64,000 bases of DNA from Syngnathus acus (Eukaryota > Chordata > Actinopteri > Syngnathiformes > Syngnathidae): positions 7,448,501-7,512,500 of the forward strand of contig NC_051104.1 in the NCBI RefSeq assembly GCF_901709675.1, read 5' to 3'. The notes beneath the pieces are model-generated. The model saw nothing but the letters and a program-made list of their open reading frames with translations. It was not told the origin of the DNA and ran no database searches. A program made the translations under genes and the position numbers. How positions within the stretch are numbered: the stretch's first letter is position 1; each line of letters begins with the position of its first letter. Positions 12,242-24,100 of the stretch are shown one piece after another.

Positions 12242-15095
12242 TAAAAAGCAATGTGGTTGCCTCAAACTAAGAGAAGGACCAATATTCTCCTCAATATGCA
12301 TGTTGCAATTGACCCAAATGTCTTGGCACAGGGTTCTAGTGCAGCACCCCACGTTTTACATATTTATGCCAGCAAATGTGTCATATATATATTTGAGCAT
12401 GCGCACTGCATTGTTGACCGTGCAGATATCAGTATATTCTTTTTGTATGCCAGTGTCCCTGAGGATTCAATTGTTGTTTATCGTTTTGGAAATGCAACAT
12501 CTGCATGTTCCATCCAGTTATGGCACATTAAACAACAGGCCTTGTACTGCAAGGAGCACGCTGTCAATGTCAGCGGGATAAAGGAAGCCGGATGAGAAGC
12601 AGGCATTTGGCTTTGCTCTCGAGACGCAGAGGCTCACGTGGTGTCGCGTGGATTCGATTTTTACTGACAATGACCCAAAGCATTGTGCCTGGGGTCTACA
12701 GTATGTACTGTACTCCTGATGTGGATTTTCCCTTTTGTGTTACAGGGGGATTCTTTCTTTTTCTTTGCTCGGAACTCAACTTACGGACAGAGAGCTCATT
12801 TACTTGTTGAGTTGGTACAAAAGAGGCGAATGCAAAAATGTTGTGATTAATCGCAAGCAAAGAATTTCCCTTCGATTTCCTAATGGCAGCTTTATAGATG
12901 AAAATGTTTGCAGTCGAGGCACATTAGTTCTGCTGTATTTATTTCTTAATAATTTCCAAATTCTGGTTTGAGGTTCCAATAAGGTTTGGGATTTTAATAC
13001 CTTCCAACAAATTATTTCACTGTTTTAAGGGACCAATATTATTTAACTCATTTTGTATGGGCCCTTGACGATGTAGTGCCATTTTTTTATTCACAAAATT
13101 ACCTGATTAATTTTCTCATAATAGTTGTGTCCTACTTTGAATGTGCACCCAAACACCATTAGCAGCAGCAATACACATGCATATGTGTAATGAAAATGAG
13201 AATATAATAAAAAAATAAAAAACACACGAGCGACCAATGCATGTCTTGGAGTCCCCTCAGTCTTTGTAATTCACAAAACGGATTGGTACCCAATCCAAAA
13301 GAAAATGGTTTTTAAATAAGTTACAATTAGATAAGCATTAATCTCAGTGGTATAAATGAATGTCTGGCTGTAGGGCTTGTTGAATATAAAAACAGATTTA
13401 CCAAAACTCCTCTTACCAGATTGTTCTGGCAGTAGTCCCCTCTCTATTTTAATTACTCTGTCATTTAGAGTGGAAATAACCCTAACCCTGCCCGTCCACT
13501 TTACCCCTTGATTTTCCCCTTTGAAATGAAATATTGTATACAAACACATGTTCATGGGTATGAACGCAAATCATCAACGAAATCTGCATAAAATGATGCC
13601 TAAAAAAAAAAAACCTCAAACGCTTTGAGCAAAAGAGCCCTTTATATATATATGGTGCATCCTTGTGTAAACATATCTATAACCAAAACAACAAGTTGGG
13701 GGGATTTACCTCAGCACTCGTATTGTTCTCGGCACTGCAGAAATGAGAGAAATGTGGGACTGCCGAGTTTGTTCCACGTACTGCTGATTTCAAAGAGACC
13801 CTGCTTGAAACATTCCATGTCATGCAAGTGTACAGTAGACCACCTACATTTCACATGAATGCTTGGATTATACGGCACAGGATTTATGGAGGTTTAACTT
13901 CTCAATTGGCAAGTGTTAGACTGCATGGAAATGTTTTTGTATCTGGAGAAAATAGACACATTCAGGCTGTGTAATTTGGGGTATTGTTGTCTTTAGGCCA
14001 CATTAGGTAGAGCAGTTTTTATAACGCACTTGCCGCAAAATTCATAAAAAAAATCTTAAAATTGCATTTGACAGTACTTCTGTTCTATTTAAAATGACTT
14101 AACCTAATTCCATGAAATGTTGCAATGTTCCAAGCAAGAATCTTTTACACGTTCAGGATTGAAAATTGAAAATTCTTGTCTTAACGAATCCCAGTTGAGG
14201 AGTGGAATGTGTGGGAAGATTGCTGTGGTTCCTTCTTAAAAAACAAAACAAAAGAAAAAAAGCTAATTGTAAAACTTGTCTCGTTTCTAAAATGGTCCAG
14301 TCCACCAAAGGGCACCAAACAAAAGTCAATATTAAAAGTGAAATAAGATGTTTGACATAGATAATGAAGACTCACGGGGAATCATTTTAAAGGGAATATG
14401 GCAACAGAATAGCCTTTTTATTATTTCATTCTTTGATCTTGTTTTTGTTGACAAATGGAATGTCATTTCTCCTGTTTTGGTTTGTTTTGTGGTTGTTCCT
14501 AAAATGCCAAATGTAATGATTGCTCAGTACGGGCAGCATCAATATGATGTGGCTGTAAACAATTTGGTGCTGATCCAAATTTGGTTTCTGCACGCTTGGC
14601 AGAGGTCTGACTTCTAATGAGTGGATATCTTCTTAAAGGCAGAATTTATGATGCTAATTTTGCTTTTGGAGCTCAATTGATTGTACATCTGCAACATATG
14701 TTGTGGTTTGTACTTTGGCTAATGCAAAGGAATTTTAATTTTCACAGCAACAGATATTCTATGTGCTCCGTCGCTATAGTGCTGCTTGTTTGGATGTACG
14801 TACATCATTTTCCAGGAAAGAATGTTGTTCATTTAAAAAAAAAAAAAAAAAGGAAACAAGGAGAACATATTTTAATGTGACCTTCATTACTCATTCACGT
14901 CAACTTTTCTTATCTATTTATGATGAAATTTTTTTCCACTCCTGTTGTTCAATTAGCGCTTGACCCCTTTAGCGGCGATGTAAATTAAATGACATTTCAG
15001 TGTCGTCCCATATTTAAAATACTGCGTTAGTTGCGGATCATAAATGATGATCTTCATTCTGCAGCTAATTTATTCATTTAACAATTTCCCTCCAG
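12242..15095. other. non-coding stretch before first recognised exon
   Basis: AT-rich, with a palindrome GGATTGGTACCCAATCC at about 13281-13297, short A-runs at 13603 and 14836, and no convincing exon. Just upstream of 15095 lies sequence with CAATTAGCGC and GTAAATTAAATG, which may be conserved intronic flank. Expected initiator exon not seen. Confidence 0.5.
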
Positions 15096-15162
15096 AAGTT
15101 ACAGCAGAAGGCTCTGCAGCAACCTAAGCAGAAGAAATCCAAGTCGGCTGAATTTCTGATGG
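15096..15162 (+). CDS. ofcc1: ofcc1 exon a (first recognisable coding exon)
   Basis: Acceptor ..TTTCCCTCCAG before 15096, donor G|GTGAGT after 15162; phase 0 in, phase 1 out. It encodes residues 1-22, KLQQKALQQPKQ then KKSKSAEFLM, a highly basic, Gln-rich stretch. As I recall it, human OFCC1 starts with four residues (MEKE) followed by a near-identical sequence, so the missing upstream exon should supply only the initiator Met and a few residues. The only Met in this exon is its last full codon, so translation is unlikely to start here. Confidence 0.85.
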
Positions 15163-18100
15163 GTGAGTCCTGCTTGATGAGTTATTGCTCATAATTTGTG
15201 TAAGGATTAATTAACTAATTACAGACAAATGGCTTTGGGCTAAATTTTGCTCTTGCTTGTCAGGGCGCAATTTGTAATTATTTTAATCATTTCTTCACCC
15301 CCCCGACCCCCCCCTCTCTCTTCCTGCAAGATTCTGATTTAATTTTAACCTAATTGTGTTTTAGTGTCAACCGAGGAGGATGCGTGAGAACATTCTGAGG
15401 GGAGACAACTCACCAATCGCATTATTTTGCTGCTAAATATGCTTTATTTTACAACGGGCCTATTTGACCTAACATTTGCATTTCCTCCTTCATGTCTCTG
15501 TGTGTACTTTTATTGATATTTCCATTTATTTTGTCAGAAAGAGGAGATGTTGCGGGCATAGAAAAACACGGCGGAGGAAGCACTGAGCTTTCCCTTCTTC
15601 CCGTTCGGCTGCCGAGAGAAATTCGAGGTGACAGGCCAGATAGCGCCCTTACAGCTCACACACACACACACACACAAAAAATGGAGCTGCAAGCCCCAGC
15701 CAAAGAAAGAGGTGAAGCTTCATTTTTCATTAGCCTCAAATTTGTTGGCAGTAGATGTGTTCCTGATCTAACCTTTACTCCTGCTTTCTTTCTGACTCTC
15801 TTTCCCTCCATTCCGGGGCCCCTTGGTCCCTGCATTCCAAAGCGAGCATGTCCTAACAAGCAAAAGCCCCTCCTCCTCTAACTTCTTCCTCCAGTGGAGA
15901 ACGCTAGCTACACTAGTGGGTGTTGTATATCTATCTGGAAGCACCCTGGACACAATCAGCCTTGACTCCCACTCTCAGCTCGCTCAATGCCTTGTGGTGG
16001 GCTGGAGTCATAGGAGAGTGCATTTACATGCACTACTATGATAGTGAGCCTGTGCGTTGTCTGTGGCGCTGTACTCGCAACGCCCCCGAAACACGGCTTG
16101 GGGCCAATCAGGCATACGAATATGCCCCCTTATAATTCAGTATGTCAGGAAGAACTCTTGAGGAATGGGATGGTAAATTAGAATGCGTCTACGGTTGCGA
16201 GTGTGCCAGTTTTCTCAGGGATGAGTCACATGCCAGTTTCTTGATTTGGGTGCTTTATTTTCTCTTTGCCGTGCGTAGAATGCAATTATTATCAGGGTAG
16301 TGCCATAGTGCCCCAATGCAAACACTTTTTTTTAAAAATATTGTGACAAAAGGTTCATATTGTCAACTATTTGTTTATGTTTCTGTTGGAAAAAAAAGAA
16401 AATAAAAATAATAATGTCGGCTCAGGTGGAACTATAGCAGTGTGACATCAAGATGTCATTCGGTCATTCAGTGTACTAACAATATTTGTTCTTACCACTA
16501 ATTTACCACATGTAGTATTCATGTGATAGCACCTGACTTCTAAAAAGGTAAGATTACATTTTCTAGCCCTGCAAACTAAGAAATACATGCAAAACTATTT
16601 AGATAGGAGTGAAATATTCAAAGGCTGTAATGAGAATGATTTGGGGTTAAGAAAGCCGCTCGGTGGGGTGCACCTTTAATAGCGACTGCCCCCGAGCGCT
16701 CCAATTCCCATAAACTCTGGGCAGCAGACTTGATAGGTCAGTGATTGCTAATAAGAAGTCAATGAGACATGGACCCAGGTTATTTTCTTTTTCCACACTT
16801 GCCCAGTCCTCTAGGCCGCTGACCCCCCCACAGTATTAGAACGGCATTGTCTTTGAAATTCCAGGTACTTTTGAGCTTGTCGACTTTCTCATTAGTCCCT
16901 TTTGAACACGCCAAACATATGGCAGTCGTATTTAAGAGATTGCCTGCCGTGACCTTTTGCAGCATGCTAATTAGGCCCCAGAGCACTGCAGGCCATGCAG
17001 GGGCGCACACAGAAAACCTGCACTCTCTCTCTCTCTCTCTCGCGCGCAGTTCTGCTTCCTTGCTCAGGTCTCTTCCTAGCTCTGCCTTATCTGCAAGCAG
17101 CCGTTGGCCCTGGCCTTCTACAGTGCGCGTTTCAAACTTAACATTTCGCTTCACGTGCTTCTAATAACTACTGACCTGAACCTGTATAGCCTCACTATCC
17201 CGCCCCCCCCCCCATCACCACCACCAGCAAGTCTTTCATTCTCTCGCTTCTTGCACTTTTCACAGGAACTGAATATGCCCGAAATTACTTTGACCCGATG
17301 TCGGCGGCGGAGCAGACGGACTCAAGGCGTAGCAGCGTGGCCGAGCTCGAATTAAGTACGTCATAATAGTTCTCCTCGGTTCATTAAAGTGAGGTGAGAG
17401 AGAGATCACCGTTTGGTCCAGTCTATGTAAATACACCAAATGATGGTGTCGCTAGATTGGCTCCCCAACTTCACTGTCATTGATGAAGGTCACGTATCAT
17501 TGGTCAGTTTCCCTTCTATTCCCCCCACGTCCAATGTCACATGCAACTCAATAGTTGGCAAGCCCCTCCTAAAGTAGGCCTATTAAAAAAGTGAGCTCCT
17601 GGGAGCCAAGTAATATGCATGTTATAATGAAACATGGCTATTAATGGAGAAGCCATTTCACCTGTATCTTTTAGATATCACTGCCGTGTAATATCAAAGG
17701 ATTCACTAAAGCAAATCTCATCACATGATGTCAGGCACTCGAACAGACATTTTAATGCTCCCGTTTCATTACCTGACTCCCTGTACTCCATTTTCAGCCA
17801 TCCTTGTCCTGGCTAATATCAATAGTTTGCATGTTAATATGTGGTTTGGATTGACGTGGCTGATATGTTAGAAGGGATTTTGAAGTTAGTCTCATTTTTG
17901 TTTTGGAATCATTCGAATGTATTTTGGATGGAGATCACATTTATTGCATCCATCCATCCATTTTCTGAACCACTTAAGGTAAAAATGTTCTGTAGGTTCC
18001 AGTGCTTGTAAATACACAATGCGACACCATCAAAAATATGACTGCACACAAAGAACATGACCAGAGAAGCACAGCTTTTGTTTGAAGGCAGGCGTGCCCA

Positions 18101-21100
18101 TGCTCATTAGCACACACGCTTTTAAACGTGTGGCACACCAGGGCCACGTTGAGACGGTTTAAGCTTGCCATTGTTTCTGCTGAAGACACTCGCACCAGAT
18201 ATTGTTGACATGACGCGCGTCTTCCTTGTAATTCCCGTACACAAGTGATAGGTTTAGGGCCGCTTCATCACGGTGGAATTTACCCGGCTCTTATTATTTG
18301 CCTTTGTCTGGGATTTAGCTGTACCACAGAGATTAGCAGCCCCATCCTCATTGTTTTGAAATGTTCATGAAATCCCACAGAGAAAAAAAAAAAAGTAAAG
18401 AGGATCTCGGATTTACAGTTCCCGCATGCAATACAAGCAGAAAAGCAGAGAGAGAGCTTTCTTACCGGACTTCCAGACAATCACCTTACTCCGTTGTATG
18501 GATGCCTCCCACCAGTTTAGGCCGCACGTCCTCATCGCACTTGCACACGTGGATCAGCGTGTGTCGGCGTGGATCCCGACATTTTCCCACACGCTTTTGT
18601 CTCGGCTTTTGCAGCCTGCCACAATGTCCTGAAGAACCAGCACAGAGAAGTATTGATAAAAAGGGAGAGACATATATTGAATGAGAAAAAAAAATCCAGT
18701 ACCAATCCCTTCTTCCAAAATAGTTTTAACTAGACTAATTCTACCGCCGAATCCGACTGTACTTAGTATTTCCTCCATGCAATGGTGGCAGCTTGCATAT
18801 GAAAAGCATGAAACGGTGATAACGGCTTTGGCAGTTGCTCATATGGGACTACACACGTTGCATATAGACACAAATTCTCAAACAATATCTTCTGTTCCCT
18901 ACCAACGAGGGGGCGCAAGCAGGGAATCTGCAAAGAGGTTTGATTTTCTTTTTCAAAATTGTTCCTGGTTGGTGAATAATAAATCGCATGTGTATGGAGG
19001 TGTTAGCTTTATTGCTTTGACCTGAGAGTACTTCAAGCACAAACTTTTAAGGGTCAGATATTTTCAAATATAGTTCATATATATTTATTTCTTTACAATT
19101 TCAGTCTTCTGACTTAATATCCATGTCAGGATGCATATATATGCATGTGGTTATGTGTGCTGATTCATTTGTGCATGAGGCTATGTGCATGCCCACTGAT
19201 GCGTATCTCTCCAGGTACAGTGGTAGCCTCCAGGGATGAGGAGGTGTTAGAGGTGAAGGCGGGTAATCCACTGCTGCTCCATGGTGGTTGCGATGGTGCC
19301 GCCTCGGGCTCGGAGCGCTCCCAGGCTCGTCCCACTGCCAAAACCCAAGCTGGGCCCACTGCTGGCCACTCACGAGAGCTTGGAATACAAGCAGCGAGGA
19401 CCGTAATGGGCAGCGAGAGCACTGTCGAAAGTAACGCTAGAAATTGATTCAAATTTGTGTGCTGTCTTATTTCAGATGTTAAATTATTTTGTGTGGACAC
19501 GACTGGAAATATTAAGGAAAATGTATTTCTGCATTTCTTTCGCAGAGCTTATTAACTGTGCTAAAAAAAAACATGTCAACGTAACAAAAATAAATAAAAA
19601 ACGTCAAAAATGGAATGTGAAACAACTAAATATTTGTATTAAATATTTTAATTTAAACATAAACGACTATAAAGAGATGATAGAAACACCGTATGCCTCA
19701 ATGGTATGCAAAATATTCTTTCTAATATGGAATTAGAGAAGGATGCAAACATATTCCCATATAAAAACGATATGAACTAATGGTACAAATTATAAGAGGA
19801 TTTTTGAATGTCTTTCTTTTGCAGTAAAAACGTCCGAAGAGGTGGTCCCCCGCCTTGCCTGGCTGCCGAGGGAGCGTGCACGACCTGACATAATTACGCT
19901 TGGCAGCCTTTCACTGCAGCAGGTCAGCTACAAAGCTACAAAGAGGAATATCTGTGTCATCATCCCATGTTTAACAGCACATCAGCCACGTCCATTATGC
20001 TGCGTATGGGTGACTTTAGCTAATGGACTAAGAACATTTTATCTGTTGCTGTCAGTGTTTGTGTAAGTTTCTGTCCTTTTTCTTTGCCCACTTAATTCTT
20101 TGCCCCACTTTTTTGCACAACTATTTGGAATTTGCGAGATCTCATTCCCAGCATTAGTCTGAATGTCTCCTGGATGCACTCAAGTAAAAAGCACTTACTA
20201 GATGATGCATCCATCTAAGGTACCGAAATAAGTTGAATAGCTTTAAAATATACAGTGCAAAAAAAAAGTCAGTGAACAAATGTTTCTTTTGTCCACTGGA
20301 TGATTTTGATTCGTGGTTCATGGAGGGTGACAGCAGGGTCATGCCATTATCGTTCTGCAGCTGGATGGTTGAAAAATAAATATGAACTAAATACTAAAAT
20401 GGTTATATTTGAATTAAAATATACAATAACTCACTTGACATATACAAGAAGTGCCGTTTTATTGTCTCTCGTTGCACATTGTGCAGAGACTACTACCGTC
20501 AACTTTGCTAAGAATGATTGAAAGAGCAAAACTAAAGATAGCTTTTGTAAACATTTAATCTAGTGGAATCTCAACGTATTGAAACTTCCTGTTGCATTGT
20601 CATTCATATTTGTTTAATTGATTCTCCGTTTCTATGCTATGTTTATTTTCCTCCTCAAGCAAACTAGAGCATGACTGCTTCGTATTCTCTAACTACGCTG
20701 TTGTGCAAGGATGAACAAGCGTGACGATCCTGAGCGAGCCAAACATTCATTCGGTCACAACAGATACGGAGTGAATCGTTGCTATTGTGTACGGAAATAT
20801 AGATCGCAAAAGACATTCCGTCATTTGCATGCGTACGTAAACAGAACTTATGTTTAGTCATAATCTCATTTGAAAGATGAAATAGAAATGTCAGCGTAAT
20901 TGGTTAAAAAATGGTCTGACAATGTCTTCCAAGTCAAAGAAGTTGACTCATCATCCCTTACTGGATAAGCTATATCAGTGCTAGGATCAGTATTATCTTC
21001 TCCTCCCGTGATATTTATGCACTGTTTCCACACCCACTTCTTCATTCAAAGTGCTTTATCCACCAGAGATTTGACATCTATTCAAAAGAAAATAATTGTG

Positions 21101-24100
21101 TTTTTCTTCCTAGGCTATTCTTCCATAGAAAGCAGAAGGATGGCGTCACTTAAAAGCATCAATGTGTCTATAAGGCCCGTGTGAATGTGCTGACTGGATG
21201 TAAACTCACACTCATGAAAGGCAACATGTCTTCAGGGTCTATCGATTCACTGCAGATTGCAGGCCAGTTCATTTCTTTTGCTCAACTCTTCCATTGTGCG
21301 CATGTGAATTTACAGCAGGTTGCTGCTCCGAAGATGAGCCACTGGGTAAAGATGAAGCGAAGGCTGATGGATGTCTTCAATGGGAATGGAAAAGTAAGGC
21401 CTATCATGATAGAACATATAGCTTACGTTTTCTATGATCGACAATTTCGTAAGATCAACACATTTGAGATGCGTTTAGAAAATGTCTCTTGTGAACTAAG
21501 AAGAGAAAGGATAAGCTGTGTAGAAAATGGATGGATGGATTTACTTCAGCAATATTGAATCTTGTGGCTTGCACAACCAAATGACAACTGTCAATTAGTG
21601 TTGTGGTAAATGAATGTGTAAAAATGTCAATCAAAATCCAGACATTTATGAATAGAGTCTATCAGATGATAAATTCATGCAAAAAGCACACACAATCCAG
21701 ATGAAACACTGCTGAGTCCATTTCATTTGCATATTTCCTCTCCATTTGTACATCTGATGTCACATCATCATTACTTGCGTGAAAAGCATTTGTATTCCCG
21801 GTGACATTTGAGAAAGCATGTAATCTTATAATTCTGCTACGCGCAATGCATTGGGGGTATAGGATGGCTCCAGGCCACCCGATTGTGTCCATGTCGTCGG
21901 GCTCGCAGGCGCATCAATTCGTAGCGCGTCCGCTGGAAGTCAGAGATCGCACGTCACATCTCGTAGCGAGCGCCCTGCCCCGCCGCGGGCAATCATCTTA
22001 GCATGTTTTTGTTTTTAAGTAATTATGGGCTAGCGTGGCGGCTGACATAATAAAATCAAGAAACTACTGTGCGCATCAGGATCTTCTCTTGTGTTTAGCT
22101 GATTTATGGGTGGGTGGTAGTTGGACACCAGCCCTGTCAGATGAATGTAGTTGGGAGTTTAGCGCGGTGACCTCCTCTCGACAGCTTTGAACCCAGTAAA
22201 TTCCTTCCGATATCAATGGTGGGTGGCTATTAGACACGGGAGACTTTCTACGCATCACCTAAGGCTACATCTGCCTGGAATTGAATGAGAAATGATTTCA
22301 CTATTTTGCTGGCTATGCCCATGAAAGGAAAAGAAGAAAAAAAAGAAGCGAGAAGACATGGAGCGAGCTGTTTTTTGTAACAAATGTGTAATTCATTTGT
22401 CTCCACTCTTTCTGATTTAATGGCGGTTGAGTAATTGCATTAGGAGGCACATTGTGTCTTGTTGTGAACTGATGAAAGCACATGTAATACTTTTGATAGG
22501 CAAACAGAGAAGGCTGGAAAAGAAAGCAACGCCAGCGCCTGCCTTTGATGCGGAGCATTTATTTGCAGAACGATATCCTTTTTACGCCCATCTTATCCCC
22601 AGTCACAGGCAGGCCAGGGCCCGGCCGGCCCCTGTGATATTGCTTTATTTTGAGGAATTAAGAGACGTAGCGAGGAGACAGAGCGAAGCAGCCGCTTATT
22701 ACATTACCTCTGATAAGATTGAAAGGCTGAGAAAGGGAGCAAGAGGAGGAAAGAAGTGTTTTGTTGTCTTCTTATTAGATTGCGCTACCGAGTCAAACAA
22801 CAGAGCCCAAAATGCAGCTTTCTAACAGGGTTAGCTGGTTGTTTTTCGACGTGTGCCGCGCATGTAGCAGCGGCAATACTCTTGAAAGACCAGGAAGCCA
22901 TGTCCAAATATGGACAGATGACTCCGCTTCCCAAATCCTTCTCTTAAGGGGCCCGATGTCAGGTAAGGTCTATTTGGTTCGCGAAAAGGATTTTTTAAGA
23001 AGAATATATTGATCCTGGATTGTTTAGTAATTGTAAAAGCAGCGGGGTATATTATATGAATTCTATTATTTTAGATTAGATTATTCATTATCATTATTAT
23101 TATAAATATTTAGATGTAATTGCAAGAAATCACATGAAGGCAGATGCAGTGTGTAAAAGCGCAGGTGTATTCTCCTCTCATTACAGGAAGCAAATAAGGT
23201 AGCCAACGCTGAACAAAATGACCTCCCCTCTGCTTTGTTGCAGCTTCCTATGACATGATGCTGGTTTTAGGTATCTAAGGGGGGGGAAAGGGAGATGAAA
23301 AGGGGGGGAAAGTAGGAGAAAGAGAAGAATGCGGAGCTTGGATGGGATCATCAGCAGCTGTGGGAGGGAGGGAGGGAGGAGTGTGCCGTGCCGTGCCGTG
23401 CCGTGCCGTGCCATGCCGTTGTGTTGCATGTGGGGATGAGGCTTGCCGTGCCACCGTGCTGGCTTAAAGATGTAATGAATCTTCAGTCAGGGGCTTTCCT
23501 TCCAGGGTGACAACTGGCTTTGAGGAAGGTTGTAAATGCAGGGGAGATTGTGGTATAATTCCTCAGACTGGCGTTTGTGCCCCCCAGTCACCATTCGATT
23601 ATCTCCCAAATTGCTGTGTTTCACTGAGATAAAGATTTTTTATGGCTTGCTGACTTGAAACAACCGGCACAGGCAGAATAGGGTGCAGAAGAGGGAGAGG
23701 GGAAGAGAGAGAGAGAGCGAGAGAGAGAAAGCAATGGCCAAACCTGCTACGCATAGTAATTTCCTTTGGTAAATGACAAAATCTTTGTTTAGATGACATT
23801 TCCCTAAAATTACTGCGGCGAGATGAATCTGAAATATGAAATGCCACATTTGGCATGCAAAACTATGAAAATGTATTTCTGTGCAAAATTCATGGAGGCA
23901 TTTAATTTAGAACGTGTTTAATAACGATGGCAGCCTGCATCAGTAATCCTGCCCGGAGGTCCCGAAAAGATTGTCATATTTATTCTCTCCTTTCTTCACC
24001 CCCCTCCTTCATTCCAAAGCCAAATTTTTGGAAGGGGTAAATGCTCATTGTTAATTAAGATTTACTAATTAAAATGAAAATAATTAACGAGAAAGCTTAA

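Larger units (their letters stand above)
15628..17265. other. ofcc1 intron, exon b to c
   Basis: 1.6-kb intron. It carries a CA microsatellite at 15656-15676, a CT/CG microsatellite at 17022-17046 and a C-run at ~17203-17213. No extra exon recognised. The frames at 15.5-16.1 kb and 16.8-17.16 kb are composition artefacts of these repeats. Confidence 0.6.

Noticed and set aside
13281-13297. Perfect 17-bp palindrome GGATTGGTACCCAATCC
   Set aside because: Isolated; no partner copy or context to suggest a site with function, and not long enough to be surprising in 64 kb.
21181-21558. 125-codon open frame on the + strand
   Set aside because: It ends inside a retroelement tail and has no exon borders compatible with the phase-0 intron in which it lies.
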